Shown piece after piece: positions 8,226 to 17,428 of a stretch of DNA of 24,795 nt; position 1 is the first letter of the stretch; each line of letters begins with the position of its first letter. The notes beneath the pieces are model-generated. The model searched no databases. It was given only the letters and a program-made list of their open reading frames with translations, and was not told where the DNA came from. Source of the stretch: Paramacrobiotus richtersi (Eukaryota > Tardigrada > Eutardigrada > Parachela > Macrobiotidae); assembly GCA_034698045.1 (NCBI GenBank), contig JAQGAU010000700.1:1-24795 (forward strand). Reading direction: 5' to 3'. The position numbers and the translations under genes are program-made.

Positions 8226-10639
8226 ATGGTGAAAGGTCAAGCTGTAAAACGTGCAAGCACTTCACAGCCAGCTGCGTCTAAAATGCAGAAGACTGTTCAG
8301 CTGGCAGATAGCGTTTCGCCTGATCGTGAGAGCAGTCCGGAAGCCGTTTCAGGACCATCTGTGGCAAAAGTTTTGCGGATAAGCCCGGACCATGTGTCCG
8401 TAAACATCGAAACCGAAGAATCTGCCAAGTTGGATAAACTATTCAGCGACCCGATCCTGCAGGTAACTATGTGGCTGATATCTTCCCTTTTACCAATTTG
8501 ATAACCTAAGCTGCGCATATTTTGTCAAAAATTATAACTATCGATAATAAAAAGATTTAACAGAATTTCACAACGTTAGTTAAAGACATGTTACATTTTA
8601 TTTATAAAAAAAACGATCAACACATTAACTGTTTGAGATAGTTTGCTGCTGCACGTATCGAACAGTTATTTAGGAAGTTCGGCGATCTGCCGGATGGGCG
8701 GTTAATTGGTGGTTGGAGAGATACGGAGGCATGTTTGGGTGTTAATAGGGTAGATTGGGTTCGTTTTTTTGCTTAGTGAACACAAGAGGAGGTCAGATTC
8801 TGGAACTGTCCGCTATCCACGTTTTTATGTACATGTGCATTGTTCAGCGGGACAGATGTGATCCGGTGGTTGTATCATTTGTACAGTAAATCTAATAGAT
8901 GATTACACACTCAAACGCACGTTTTGCGGTGGGGTTGTTGTCACCGGCGATCCTCGAGTGGTAGCCTTAGTTCTGGGTGGCAACGTTCAGCGAAGTTACG
9001 TCTGTGATGCACCAGTATACCGGTGTACTGGTGTTAACGTGGACATCCGTATGAACATTTTCGGTTTCGCCTCTGTCAGGTAAATATTTCGCAGCATTCT
9101 CGGCGTTGTGGCGGTTTGTGGGCTCCTTAGTCTGGCCTCGTTACTCCTGGGTCTTCCGCTAACGTAGGTTAATTAAATAATTCCCCCATGCGTGGCGCGT
9201 GCGAGACGAATCCTGCTTGCGTGCACATCCACAGCAGGATCGAATCCTGCCTGGTCAATCAACGTATGAAAGCTTGGCGCTGGAGCAGCCGTAGAGTTCT
9301 TTATGAGTGTCAAACAGATGCCGCATTTCGTCGAAGTAGCGCTGGTGGACGAAATCAATTTCATTTTAAATGTGTTAAACCCTTCCCAGAGACACACAAT
9401 ATCCATTAAGGAACAAGTTGTAACTTCAGCTACAGTGCTACTTGTGTTACCGTTTTAAAAATCATCGAATTACCTGAGTTGGGATCTGGTTCTTTTCGGT
9501 AGGAACTGGGGCGCCCGCAACAACCGTAACATGTTTCCTAAGCGGTAGCAGGCCGAGCGTGTAGTTGAAAATCATCGTCCGTAGAAAATTACCGGCGAAA
9601 CGCAAGTTTTCTAGTGAATAAATCTCTGTCACTCCAGGGAACTTGTGGTGTATGATGCATTTGATAAAGGTCATCTGCCTTCGTTCGCTCGGTACCGTTG
9701 GTGATGTTGTATCTTCTTCTCTAAGTGGTAATGCCAACCGGTTGGGTGGCTAACGTGGTCGTACAAACATTTACGGTGTTGATGTGATTTCGTCTTTACG
9801 TTCGGTACTTTCAGTACCGTGTATGGTCACTGTTGTTTTCGCAGCTTTTCTAGTCACATATTTACGTGCGAACCGCTTATTACGGTGGCAAACAAACGAA
9901 AATAGAATCGGCTTTTAACCTGGATTTTGTGTTACAGGATGTAATCAACGGGACAACGACGGATACATTTCCGGTTATTATCACAAACCGTAAACTGGTC
10001 AATAATTTTTGGCATTTCTTTGGGCGTGACAAGGGACATTCTACTCAAAGTATGTGGTCATATGTTCTCAACTGTGTATTTGATTGTGATAAATCTATTC
10101 CAACAGGTCTGGAATGCGTCAAGAAGTTACATAAGAAAGCCGAAAAACTTGAGCTTCCGGCGCTGTTGATGATCAGCCAGTTTCAAAATTACAAGACCGA
10201 AGGAGCGTACGTATAATTGCATAATGCCTCTATCGAATGTCGCGCTTTTAATTCATCTATTCAAAATGACATATTAAATACATACGCTTATTACAGAAAT
10301 CTGCATTTTGAACTGCGAAACTGTATCGCAAATCTAACGTGCTAAAAAACCGTTGATAAATGAAAATAAATATCGAAAACAGGTTTTGTAATGTAGGTCA
10401 TTTATGTTTAATTATGTTTATATGTATGGGACATTTTTTAATTCGGCGATTGGTACAGGGAAAGGATCGTGATCGAGCAATTCGCTGTCGAGAAATTGCG
10501 ATGCAATCTTCGCAATTATATGGCGAAAAACTTCGAGAATTTCCCCGAAATTATTAGCGCAAAGAAAAAGCCAAAGAACGTTGCCGGTAGCACCACTGCA
10601 GTGGACATCTATGATCTGCAGTTGGATAGCCGCATGTAA
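8226..10639 (+). CDS. Unrecognised multi-exon protein of the replication-gene block
   Basis: Proposed exons are 8226-8462, 8642-8738, 8887-9079, 9854-10206 and 10459-10639. The joins 1-2, 2-3 and 4-5 are in phase. The join 3-4 is not, so a donor is mis-set or an exon is missing in 9080-9853. The product is about 350 residues. It has a Ser/Thr/Lys-rich N terminus (VKRASTSQPAASK), a helical part (ARIEQLFRKFGDLPDGR), a beta-rich part (CGGVVVTGDPRVVALVLGG), then a compact domain (NRKLVNNFWHFFGRD, KLELPALLMISQFQ) and a basic C-terminal region (ISAKKKPKN). It ends DLQLDSRM. I recognise no family. Its place between primase and OB-fold genes, on the same strand, suggests a replication partner, but this is position only. 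The stop lies 43 bases before the next ATG. The large intron holds antisense DGAT2-type exons. Confidence 0.6.
9255..9720 (-). pseudogene. Last two exons of a DGAT2/MOGAT-type acyltransferase, isolated fragment
   Basis: Exon A (9474-9720) reads RQMTFIKCII, then EIYSLENL, then LGLLPLRKHVTVVAGAPVP, and ends IPTQ at a good donor (gtaatt). Exon B (9255-9362) reads EIDFVHQRYFDEMRHLFDTH and ends at TGA. These match the C-terminal part of diacylglycerol/monoacylglycerol acyltransferases: the R-K-GF-K-A-like block, the G-LLP-R-TVVG block, and the PT-x-EID-x-H-x-Y-x-LF-x-HK end. The residues before exon B are AT instead of AG, so the natural acceptor is broken. The next AG (before codon RYF) would lose seven conserved residues. 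No upstream exons with HPHG are visible. The fragment lies antisense inside an intron of the unknown gene, so it is a captured or decayed piece rather than a working enzyme gene. Confidence 0.68.
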
Positions 10640-10682
10640 GGGATTTTAATTCCAGACTGTTAAGTTTTTAGCGTTGAATGTA

Positions 10683-11003
10683 ATGGAAACGAAAGCTGCA
10701 TGTTTTGACAGGGTTGAGTTGAACGTCAAAATCATCTCAGCTAGTTTACGCTCCTTCAAGGAGAAGCCTGGCGAGTTCTTGCTGTTTGGCGCTCAAGATA
10801 ACACTGGGACGATTGCGGGACGCATCTGGGAACACCCCGAACGCTACACATCTTTAATCAAAGAAGGCGCTATGCTGACAATCAAGAATCCGGGGATTGT
10901 AAAGGCAGATCCAACGTACGATGCCAAGTATACATCGAATGTGAAACTGGAAATTATCCAAAACCAGACCACGGTCACGGTAATGAAACCGAAGCGTATC
11001 TGA
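10683..11003 (+). CDS. Small OB-fold ssDNA-binding protein, RPA1-like
   Basis: An intronless ORF of 106 residues from ATG 10683, in a good start context (gtaATGG). The pattern fits an OB-fold of the RPA large-subunit type: a first strand pair (RVELNVKIISASL), a FLLFGAQDNTG turn followed by TIAGRIW, a helix (ERYTSLIKEG), then AMLTIKNPGIVKAD and a last strand (NVKLEIIQNQTTV). It ends in a basic tail, KPKRI. Such domains bind single-stranded DNA during replication. RPA-like proteins are also carried by Helitron transposons and viruses. It starts only 43 bases after the stop of the preceding gene, far closer than usual for separate animal genes. It may be translated from a shared transcript or be a broken-off C-terminal domain of that gene. 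No catalytic function is expected. Confidence 0.68.
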   Translation: METKAACFDRVELNVKIISASLRSFKEKPGEFLLFGAQDNTGTIAGRIWEHPERYTSLIKEGAMLTIKNPGIVKADPTYDAKYTSNVKLEIIQNQTTVTVMKPKRI

Positions 11004-11498
11004 GTGAAAATTTCGGCTTCAAGCAACACCTCTCACAAGCCAAACAGCAGTCTTAGTTATATTCTACTGTCGTGTATATATCAGTTCACTACGTGTCAGT
11101 TTCCTTTTGTGTTCGTAACATTTTCCCTTAATTTGGGTAATTCTGTTACGCCTATTTACGCGAATAGAATCGATTTCGTTCGTAGTTAGTATTTGTACGG
11201 TTTATGTGGAATTTTTCTTGTTATTTATGTTGACGTTTGCACGAATTTCTGTTCACGGGAATGGCGATAAATCCCGTTTTGTATAGAAAAATACAGTGTG
11301 CTGTAAAGTCACATATAAACTGCAGATCCGCAATAATCCAGAACCAATAACAAAACCATTAACAGAAATAACATTATAACAATAGTTTCCGTTAGAACAA
11401 TAACTATGCTCATTTTCCATAAACGTTAATCCTTTTGCGGTCAATATGTCGTCACCTCAACCTGCATAACCCTGCACACAGACTAAAAACTACCTTAC
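11004..11498. other. Spacer with no supported gene
   Basis: About 495 bases of AT-rich DNA. ORFs on either strand (11004-11189 plus, 11253-11444 minus) have no recognisable motif. It probably contains the 3' UTR of the OB-fold gene and the lost 3' end of the acyltransferase fragment on the minus strand. No canonical AATAAA was found close to the OB-fold stop. Confidence 0.5.
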
Positions 11499-12850
11499 AC
11501 ATACAACCCCCAGACATTCCGGTGCAGAGTATTGTACACAACCACTGCCGGAAGATCCAGCGCCTCCTCTCCCTGATTAACATGCCACAATCCATACAGC
11601 ATCGCCGTGGCACACAGGGCCGCTACGATCCGAATACAAAAGGCTGTCATCTGCTATATTTTAATCAGCCGATCCTTATATTTGGACAGCAAATACCCGT
11701 AGAGCATGCCGATCAAAAACGGTCAAATGCAGCACCAAGGCGTGATGTAGTATTTGACCAAGTACAGTCAAAAGATCTTGGTGCCTTGCCGATCTGAACG
11801 ATATGGTTGGTCAAAAGGTTGCAAATACCAATGTACTTATGACTAGCTTTAGAAACGCACCATAATTGTCACATTCATCAGTATCAGCATTTGGAACTTA
11901 ATTGTATCAGTATTTTCTTTGCAATTGTTTTATTTGATTTCGATACTATTTTGTTCTAAATTTTTATAAAGAGTTTGTCAAGTAGTGCACTGATATCGTG
12001 AGCATGTTGTTCCATTTTCCTCATTTACTGCAATTTTGTGTTAATACAAAGGATTATAAATGGCAGTAATAAAAGAATGCATTTTGTACTTGTCTTTCTG
12101 CTTGTCTTTGAGAAAACAGTTTACATGTTGTTCGGGTCGGCTCTGTTACCCAGAATACTGGGACTGATGTGGTACTCGGCAGAAATCACCGTGGTGAAGG
12201 CGAAATGGCTGCCGCCAAGAAAATAACTGCATTTTCTTAATATGTTAAACCAAAGAGCAGCGTGCTGAAGAACAGTACTCCTGCAAATGCGTAACTCACG
12301 TTATTGTGTGTTGTTAAGTAACTATGTAAAGAGTATATGTACTGCACTGGTGTGCATCAGTTCAAAACAAAAATTACAGTAAAAAGCAAAAACAGTAAAT
12401 TACGGATAACTAAAACGTGTATCACTGCTGCCGTGGTTGTATCGTAATAAAATGGTGACCTTCATGAATATCTGCACTAAACTAGTACTGAACATATCCC
12501 CATATTATGTGATGTCCGCTACTTTGTTATATAATGAATAAAATCAGCACTCGCCATCTCCTGTAGTAAACAACTCTGTGGTACATTCCAGACAGACCTA
12601 AGAACGACGTACAGCAGAGCGCTTGTGAAGACTCTGACTTAACGCATCCAAGAATGGATGCCGATCAAAATCCAAAGGACGGACATGAAAAATTCAAAGA
12701 TTTTGACGCCAACTGCCAGCATTTGCAGAAAGAGAGTACCCAGATGTTTGTTGTATGACGCTCCGGATGTTTGCCGAAAGGGCATTCAGATTATAAGGTC
12801 TGAAGTTCAAAAAGGATGTAGAATTTAACCTACTGCCATAGTTTCCGGCT
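11499..12850 (-). pseudogene. Decayed NRF-6-like (acyltransferase 3) gene fragment
   Basis: Minus-strand pieces in correct order match the membrane acyltransferase-3 domain of nose-resistant-to-fluoxetine proteins. At about 12600-12750 the strand reads GVKIFEFFMSVLWILIGI, the usual FF-SG-L segment, then a stop, then VRVFTSALLYVVLR. The exon at 12125-12226 reads YHISPSILGNRADPNNM before a donor, gtaaac. The exon at 11499-11776 reads LYLVKYYITPWC, then a TGA where the family has Gly, then PFLIGMLYGYLLSKYK, a TAG, and later CATAMLYGLWHV and HRNVWGLY before a donor, gtaagg. The PWC-R-I-G-PF-GM-GYLL block is diagnostic. At least three in-frame stops and a likely indel near 11770 mean it is not functional. 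The family consists of multi-pass membrane proteins. It lies antisense between the OB-fold and ATPase genes. Confidence 0.62.
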
Positions 12851-14019
12851 ACTAGGGAACAACACCAACAACGTCGCGAAGACGTTCTTTAGAGCGATTA
12901 AAGCGGCAATACGCTTAACCAGACATATTTACGAAAGCCGATCTATAAACATTAATTACTTATTTAAAAGTGGGTGTCTATAGGGAACGGGGTGCGAAAA
13001 TAGGTTCCTATGGTAAACAGTGGTGAAAAGCAGCGCCGATAGTGATTTCCTTCTGCATGATACGGTAATACCTCGGGAATATACTTTGAACGAGAAAGCC
13101 GAGAAAACAAGGCCGCTATTCTTCAGTTCTGTATGTCGCAACGGAATACTCGTCTTAGGAAAGACGGTTAGGGTTAACGTTTTCGTCTGTTCAATAGGTT
13201 TGCATTAGAAGAGTGCAACTAGATGAGTACAACTTGAGAAAGCAGATCACAGCTTAATATACTGATGAAACCGAAAATGAAGCAGCGAAGCAGAGTATAG
13301 CAGAGTACCGTTAGCAAACTAACATCATTTTTATAACATTTTTCACATTATTATGACTTCTGCACCTATAAGCACTTATAATAACTTATTATGCACATGT
13401 ACCGTTCAGGATGTTTTCAGTTGTGCTGCAGTTCACGTTGTACTGCGCATGCCCGAAAACAAAAACAACACTTATTACTGCCACTGCTGAATCTATCTAC
13501 CATTGCATCAAATTGTTTTTTGGCACCAAATGAAAGTATTGAAAATAAATTAAACACAAATGGTCAACAGTCAAAACTAATTCCGCTTCTAATTGCGTGT
13601 GTACATGTGTGCGTACATACCACGTTACAGTAATAAACACATCCCGCTTCTGTACTTTCTCTGCACAAGCATTTAGCGAAACTGCATCGGCATGCAGTTA
13701 TAAAGATCGAGTTCGAAACAATATATCACGACAGTTGCCTAGTGATGCTGACAGCTATATAGCTTCACATAACTTCTACAAAGCATAAAACGTACGGCTG
13801 ACATTTAACTCGCCGATTCGATTCAGTTGGAGCGACTCACGTTCTGATTAGAGCGTAGCCGAGAGTACACCCGCAATGCTAGCTCACTGTAGCGCCAATT
13901 GTTAACCTTTACCAAAATAACCGCGCTGAAGAGACCGACTCGCATTTTTCGCAGGTGAAGTTTTGAAGGTTTCCCTATAGTATTTTTGTCTATATTACAA
14001 AAGTATCGAGCTGCGCAAC
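12851..14019. other. Long spacer, no firm gene
   Basis: No exon can be supported over about 1.17 kb. Upstream exons of the antisense acyltransferase fragment would be expected here, but none is recognisable. ORFs at 12956-13141 (minus), 13020-13208 (plus), 13391-13633 (plus) and 13597-13788 (plus) lack known motifs. The last 150 bases should contain the promoter and 5' UTR of the ATPase gene. No clear TATA box was found. Confidence 0.5.
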
Positions 14020-16578
14020 ATGTTTCGGACAACAAGCAAATCGGGCGCCCCACTCGTGCCGTTCGAAGTATCCGAAAAGATGCATTTGCGAGCAGTCCGC
14101 GCCGCATCTCATTACTGTCCAGATTTGGTTTGTCCAGAAATTGCCTCGGCACTAAAGTGGTTTGCGGACGAATACCGAACAAAGGAAAGCTCCGTCCTGA
14201 TGTCTCTGATGGCCACAACTGCAACTGTTTGTGCTGGGCACGTCGTTTTGAAGACGCACGAAGAACTCACTCACCATGTTACTCCTGCATTGATGATGCT
14301 TAACATTGGCAGCCCAGGTAGCGGAAAGTCACCGGCTATCGATAAATTCTGTACACAGCCTCTTACTACAATCGGATCGCTGACACAGAGAAAGTTTTAT
14401 GACCGTCCTGCCAACAATTCAAGTAAGCATGCTAGGCGTTAACAACATTTTCAAAAAAAGTCATTTATGCGTTTTCAATAGCAACAAAATTATCGTTTGA
14501 ACAAGACTGGCCTTTCTCTCAGGACTGTTTCTTTGCATAGGCTTTAGAAATTTGATTAAGGAGACTGAAGGAAAATGTTCGATTATTGGGGACAAGTTCA
14601 ACCGTGTCCTTACCGAGCTGACAAGTGGTCCTGGAGGAGACGAATCAATTGGGTTCATCAACAACGGTTGGAGCGGAGGCCGTATTTCCATCAAGTATAC
14701 GAAAGCAGCAAGCTTCGATCTTCCAGATTCTTGCATAACTTTATTCGGAGCTATTCACCCACCAACGATTGCCAATATGATTCGAACTTGGAAAGGCGGC
14801 GAAGGGTTGAAGGTACATTATTATATAATGATGCACTATCAGCAAATAACCGATCAGTAGTAGCGATTCTCGTCGTAACGTTGGTTCTGGTATACCGGAT
14901 GATCATGTAGTAGTTATTTACGGTTGTAGGAAGTTCAAAAGGTTTCGGTAGGACACACTTAATCCCGATTACTTAGACTAGTGTACGTTGACGTTATTGT
15001 TCTGGCTGACGAACAGGCTAGCTGGTAGTCCAGACGGATGACAGGCTACTTCGCAGATTTCAATCTCGTTTGCAAAGAGTTATGTGCATATACTCGGTAC
15101 ATCTGCAAACTTAATGTGTAGTAGTTTCGGCGGTTAACTGGCGTTTGCAATTCAGACTAAATTAGAAGAAAAACCTCACGTCCCACATCTTTTGGCATAG
15201 GACGGTAGAGGTATCACTGTACAACAGGCAATTATGCAAGTATAACAGAAGGCCCAGGTTCACGTGATTAGCAGGTGGGACAGAGAATCTGGCCGATTGA
15301 GTGCTGATTTTGTTTCACTTTTGCCATGTTGGAATTGGCGCACAACTGCTAAGCATGTAAACTTACTGTATCTTGGCGCGAAAGACAGAGCCGCTGCGGT
15401 TGGGGTTGCTACTATTGGTTATTTAACCATTTAACAAGGAAAAAAACTTCGTAAACAAACATTACATAACGCAAACATAATATAAACATATTATAACTTT
15501 GCATAACGTAAACTTAAGGTAGCTACTTCTCAATGATAAACCACAGTCCGCTATTCTTACCACTGCATTGTAGGAAAGATGGCTGTTCTCTGTTGTTGCC
15601 GACGACACACCCGACGCCCGCACAAATCTGAACCACAAGCTGAACAAAACCGAAGCCCCGTTCGATGTCGAAGCGACCTTTATGGCACTCTATCAGTTTT
15701 GTCGGGAGCAAGTGGATCTTCATAACATTTATCTATCGCCCGATGCGCTGGAACGCTATTTGGCCTTATCGGAAGAGATCAGCGAACTGAAGAAACGTCG
15801 CAGGGAAAACATTCTTGATAAGAATCTGGGATACAGCCCTCCTTCGTCATCAAAAGAAGAAGAGATGATTCTAAAGGTCACTTTGGTATTCCACGTCCTT
15901 GAGAATGCGTTGATCAGTTACAAAGCCACGGGAATGATAGATATCCCGCCTTACATTCCGGTACGCACCATGGAAAGAGCAATCAGTTACGTCAAAACAA
16001 GCAACAAAGTGCTGCAGCTATTTTCGAATGAAAACGCTGCAACTACGCAAGAGGCCGAGATGTTACTCATCCCTGGAAAACTTCTTATTCCTCAGCTGGT
16101 TTCAGAAGCAACTCGGCACCGAAACAAATTCCCGTTTGCTGATCCAAAAGTGTTTGCGAAGGTAGCGAAAGCTCTGGAGAAAGGCGGGTTGGGAGAGTTT
16201 AAAGAAGTCAAATACAAGAAGACCAAGCACTCAAATACCATTGTAACCGACGTTTACTTCAAGTCTCCTCCAGGAGACAATTTGATCGCAGCTTTAGCTG
16301 GCCATGGTTTAATGCTGCCAGACTACGACGAAGCCTACAATGCTTCGTACAACATACGCGCATCACAAAACGGTCATCTTGGACTGATCACGCGAATTCT
16401 GGAAAGAAACGACCCTTTCAAAGAAACCGTAAACAATGACGAAATCATCAGCGACAGAGAGAGTTCAGAAGATGAAAGTGATGCCATCACATCTGCCGCA
16501 ACAGCTGCAAAGAAGCGTAAACCGAATGCACTGGCCATGCATAGTCCAGCACACAGCGGTAACAGCAGTGAAAATTAA
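14020..16578 (+). CDS. DUF3987-like P-loop ATPase, three exons, intact
   Basis: Exons 14020-14422, 14541-14812 and 15574-16578 join perfectly in phase (gtaagc...ATAG, gtacat...GTAG), giving 559 residues. Walker A is at residues 95-105 (NIGSPGSGKSP). A Walker B-like strand is CSIIGDKF (147-154, Asp152), followed by NRVLTEL and GPGGDES. The block ITLFGAIHPPTIANM then GGEGLKERWLFSVV follows, which is the family pattern of an 'xGAxxPxxI' strand followed by a Leu-Arg-Phe/Leu segment. The C-terminal part is helical (MILKVTLVFHVLENALISY). DUF3987 proteins are ATPases found mostly in plasmids, phages and other replicons, often near primases. Here a C-terminal acidic Ser-rich stretch and AAKKRKPN look like a nuclear localisation signal. 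With introns, this argues for long residence in a eukaryotic nucleus. It probably works with the primase and OB protein. The exact function (helicase or loader) is inferred. Confidence 0.82.
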
Positions 16579-17428
16579 GGCTTCGGTAATTCGCATATTC
16601 TAACGTACCTAATCGTTGAATCATTAATATATTACCATTTCTACTAGCGTTTGCTATTACAATATTGGCAAGCGGTAACCTACCCGTTACTTTGTCTACC
16701 GCTTGAGATTGATTACTTATTAGTTAATGTTTTTGCACGAATTATATTACCGTGCCGTGTTTCTTGTCTACTTAGGCGACTGCTAAAACGTTGCTGTCTC
16801 ATGCTTTGCACTTCGATGTGGGACTTCGATGTTATCCTTAGTCTGATACATTAACTCTGCCTAATCTTGAAATGAAATTGTGCATAATTCTTTCGTAGCT
16901 GTGAACTGTTGGTTATGCAGCTTATGCGAAGATACTTGTGGACCTGTCACCTGTTTAGTCTGTACGAGAGCGCCTCACAACCTCACAACGATAACGCTTA
17001 GCTCCAGTATTGTAGTACAGCATGCGCTGCTTGACAGCACGCTGGATCATTCTACCAGATATTAGGTGACGGCCAGATCGCTCTGAAATTCAACAAACAC
17101 ATAGCACCAAACACACGGTAAAGCGGAAGAGGCTAGACTAAAACACTTGCCAATGTTCCCAGAATGCGGCAAGCAACATGTGCATTCATTGCCAAAGTCT
17201 GACTTTTCAAATATACCGAAAGTCCCTTTGTAGTTGTACTTCTAAGATGTATGGAAAAGTGGAACGACGATCAAGTTTCGTATATAGAAGCGTAAGCACT
17301 CGCTTCATCTCAGGTTAAAAAGGCAGCAGTACGCGACGACAAATCATCTGGTGTTTATTTTAATCATTAGGTCCTCTACTTAAACAGAAATAAGGCAGAA
17401 AGTACTTCCGGTGCGAGTTAAGATACCG
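16579..17428. other. Spacer after the ATPase gene, with a short inverted repeat
   Basis: No supported exon. A perfect 9-bp inverted repeat, CAAGCGGTA (16669-16677) and TACCGCTTG (16697-16705), encloses 19 bases about 90 bases after the ATPase stop and could form a stem-loop. Near the right end, TTTATT at 17354-17359 reads AATAAA on the minus strand and serves the gene ending at 17429. If the replication-gene block is one element, its right end should lie here or beyond. No repeat matching 2161-2415 was found. Confidence 0.45.

Noticed and set aside
9273-9419. Plus-strand frame reading FFMSVKQMPHFVEVALVD as an exon of the unknown gene
   Set aside because: It is the antisense shadow of the DGAT2-type last exon, whose minus-strand reading matches a known family end.
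11435-11797. Plus-strand 120-codon ORF as a gene
   Set aside because: It is antisense to the NRF-6-like exon, whose conserved motifs are on the minus strand.
13823-14224. Minus-strand 133-codon ORF
   Set aside because: Shadow of the first ATPase exon, which has the Walker A motif and correct splice phase.
14575-14910. Plus-strand 111-codon ORF in another frame
   Set aside because: Overlaps ATPase exon 2 out of frame and has no family signal.
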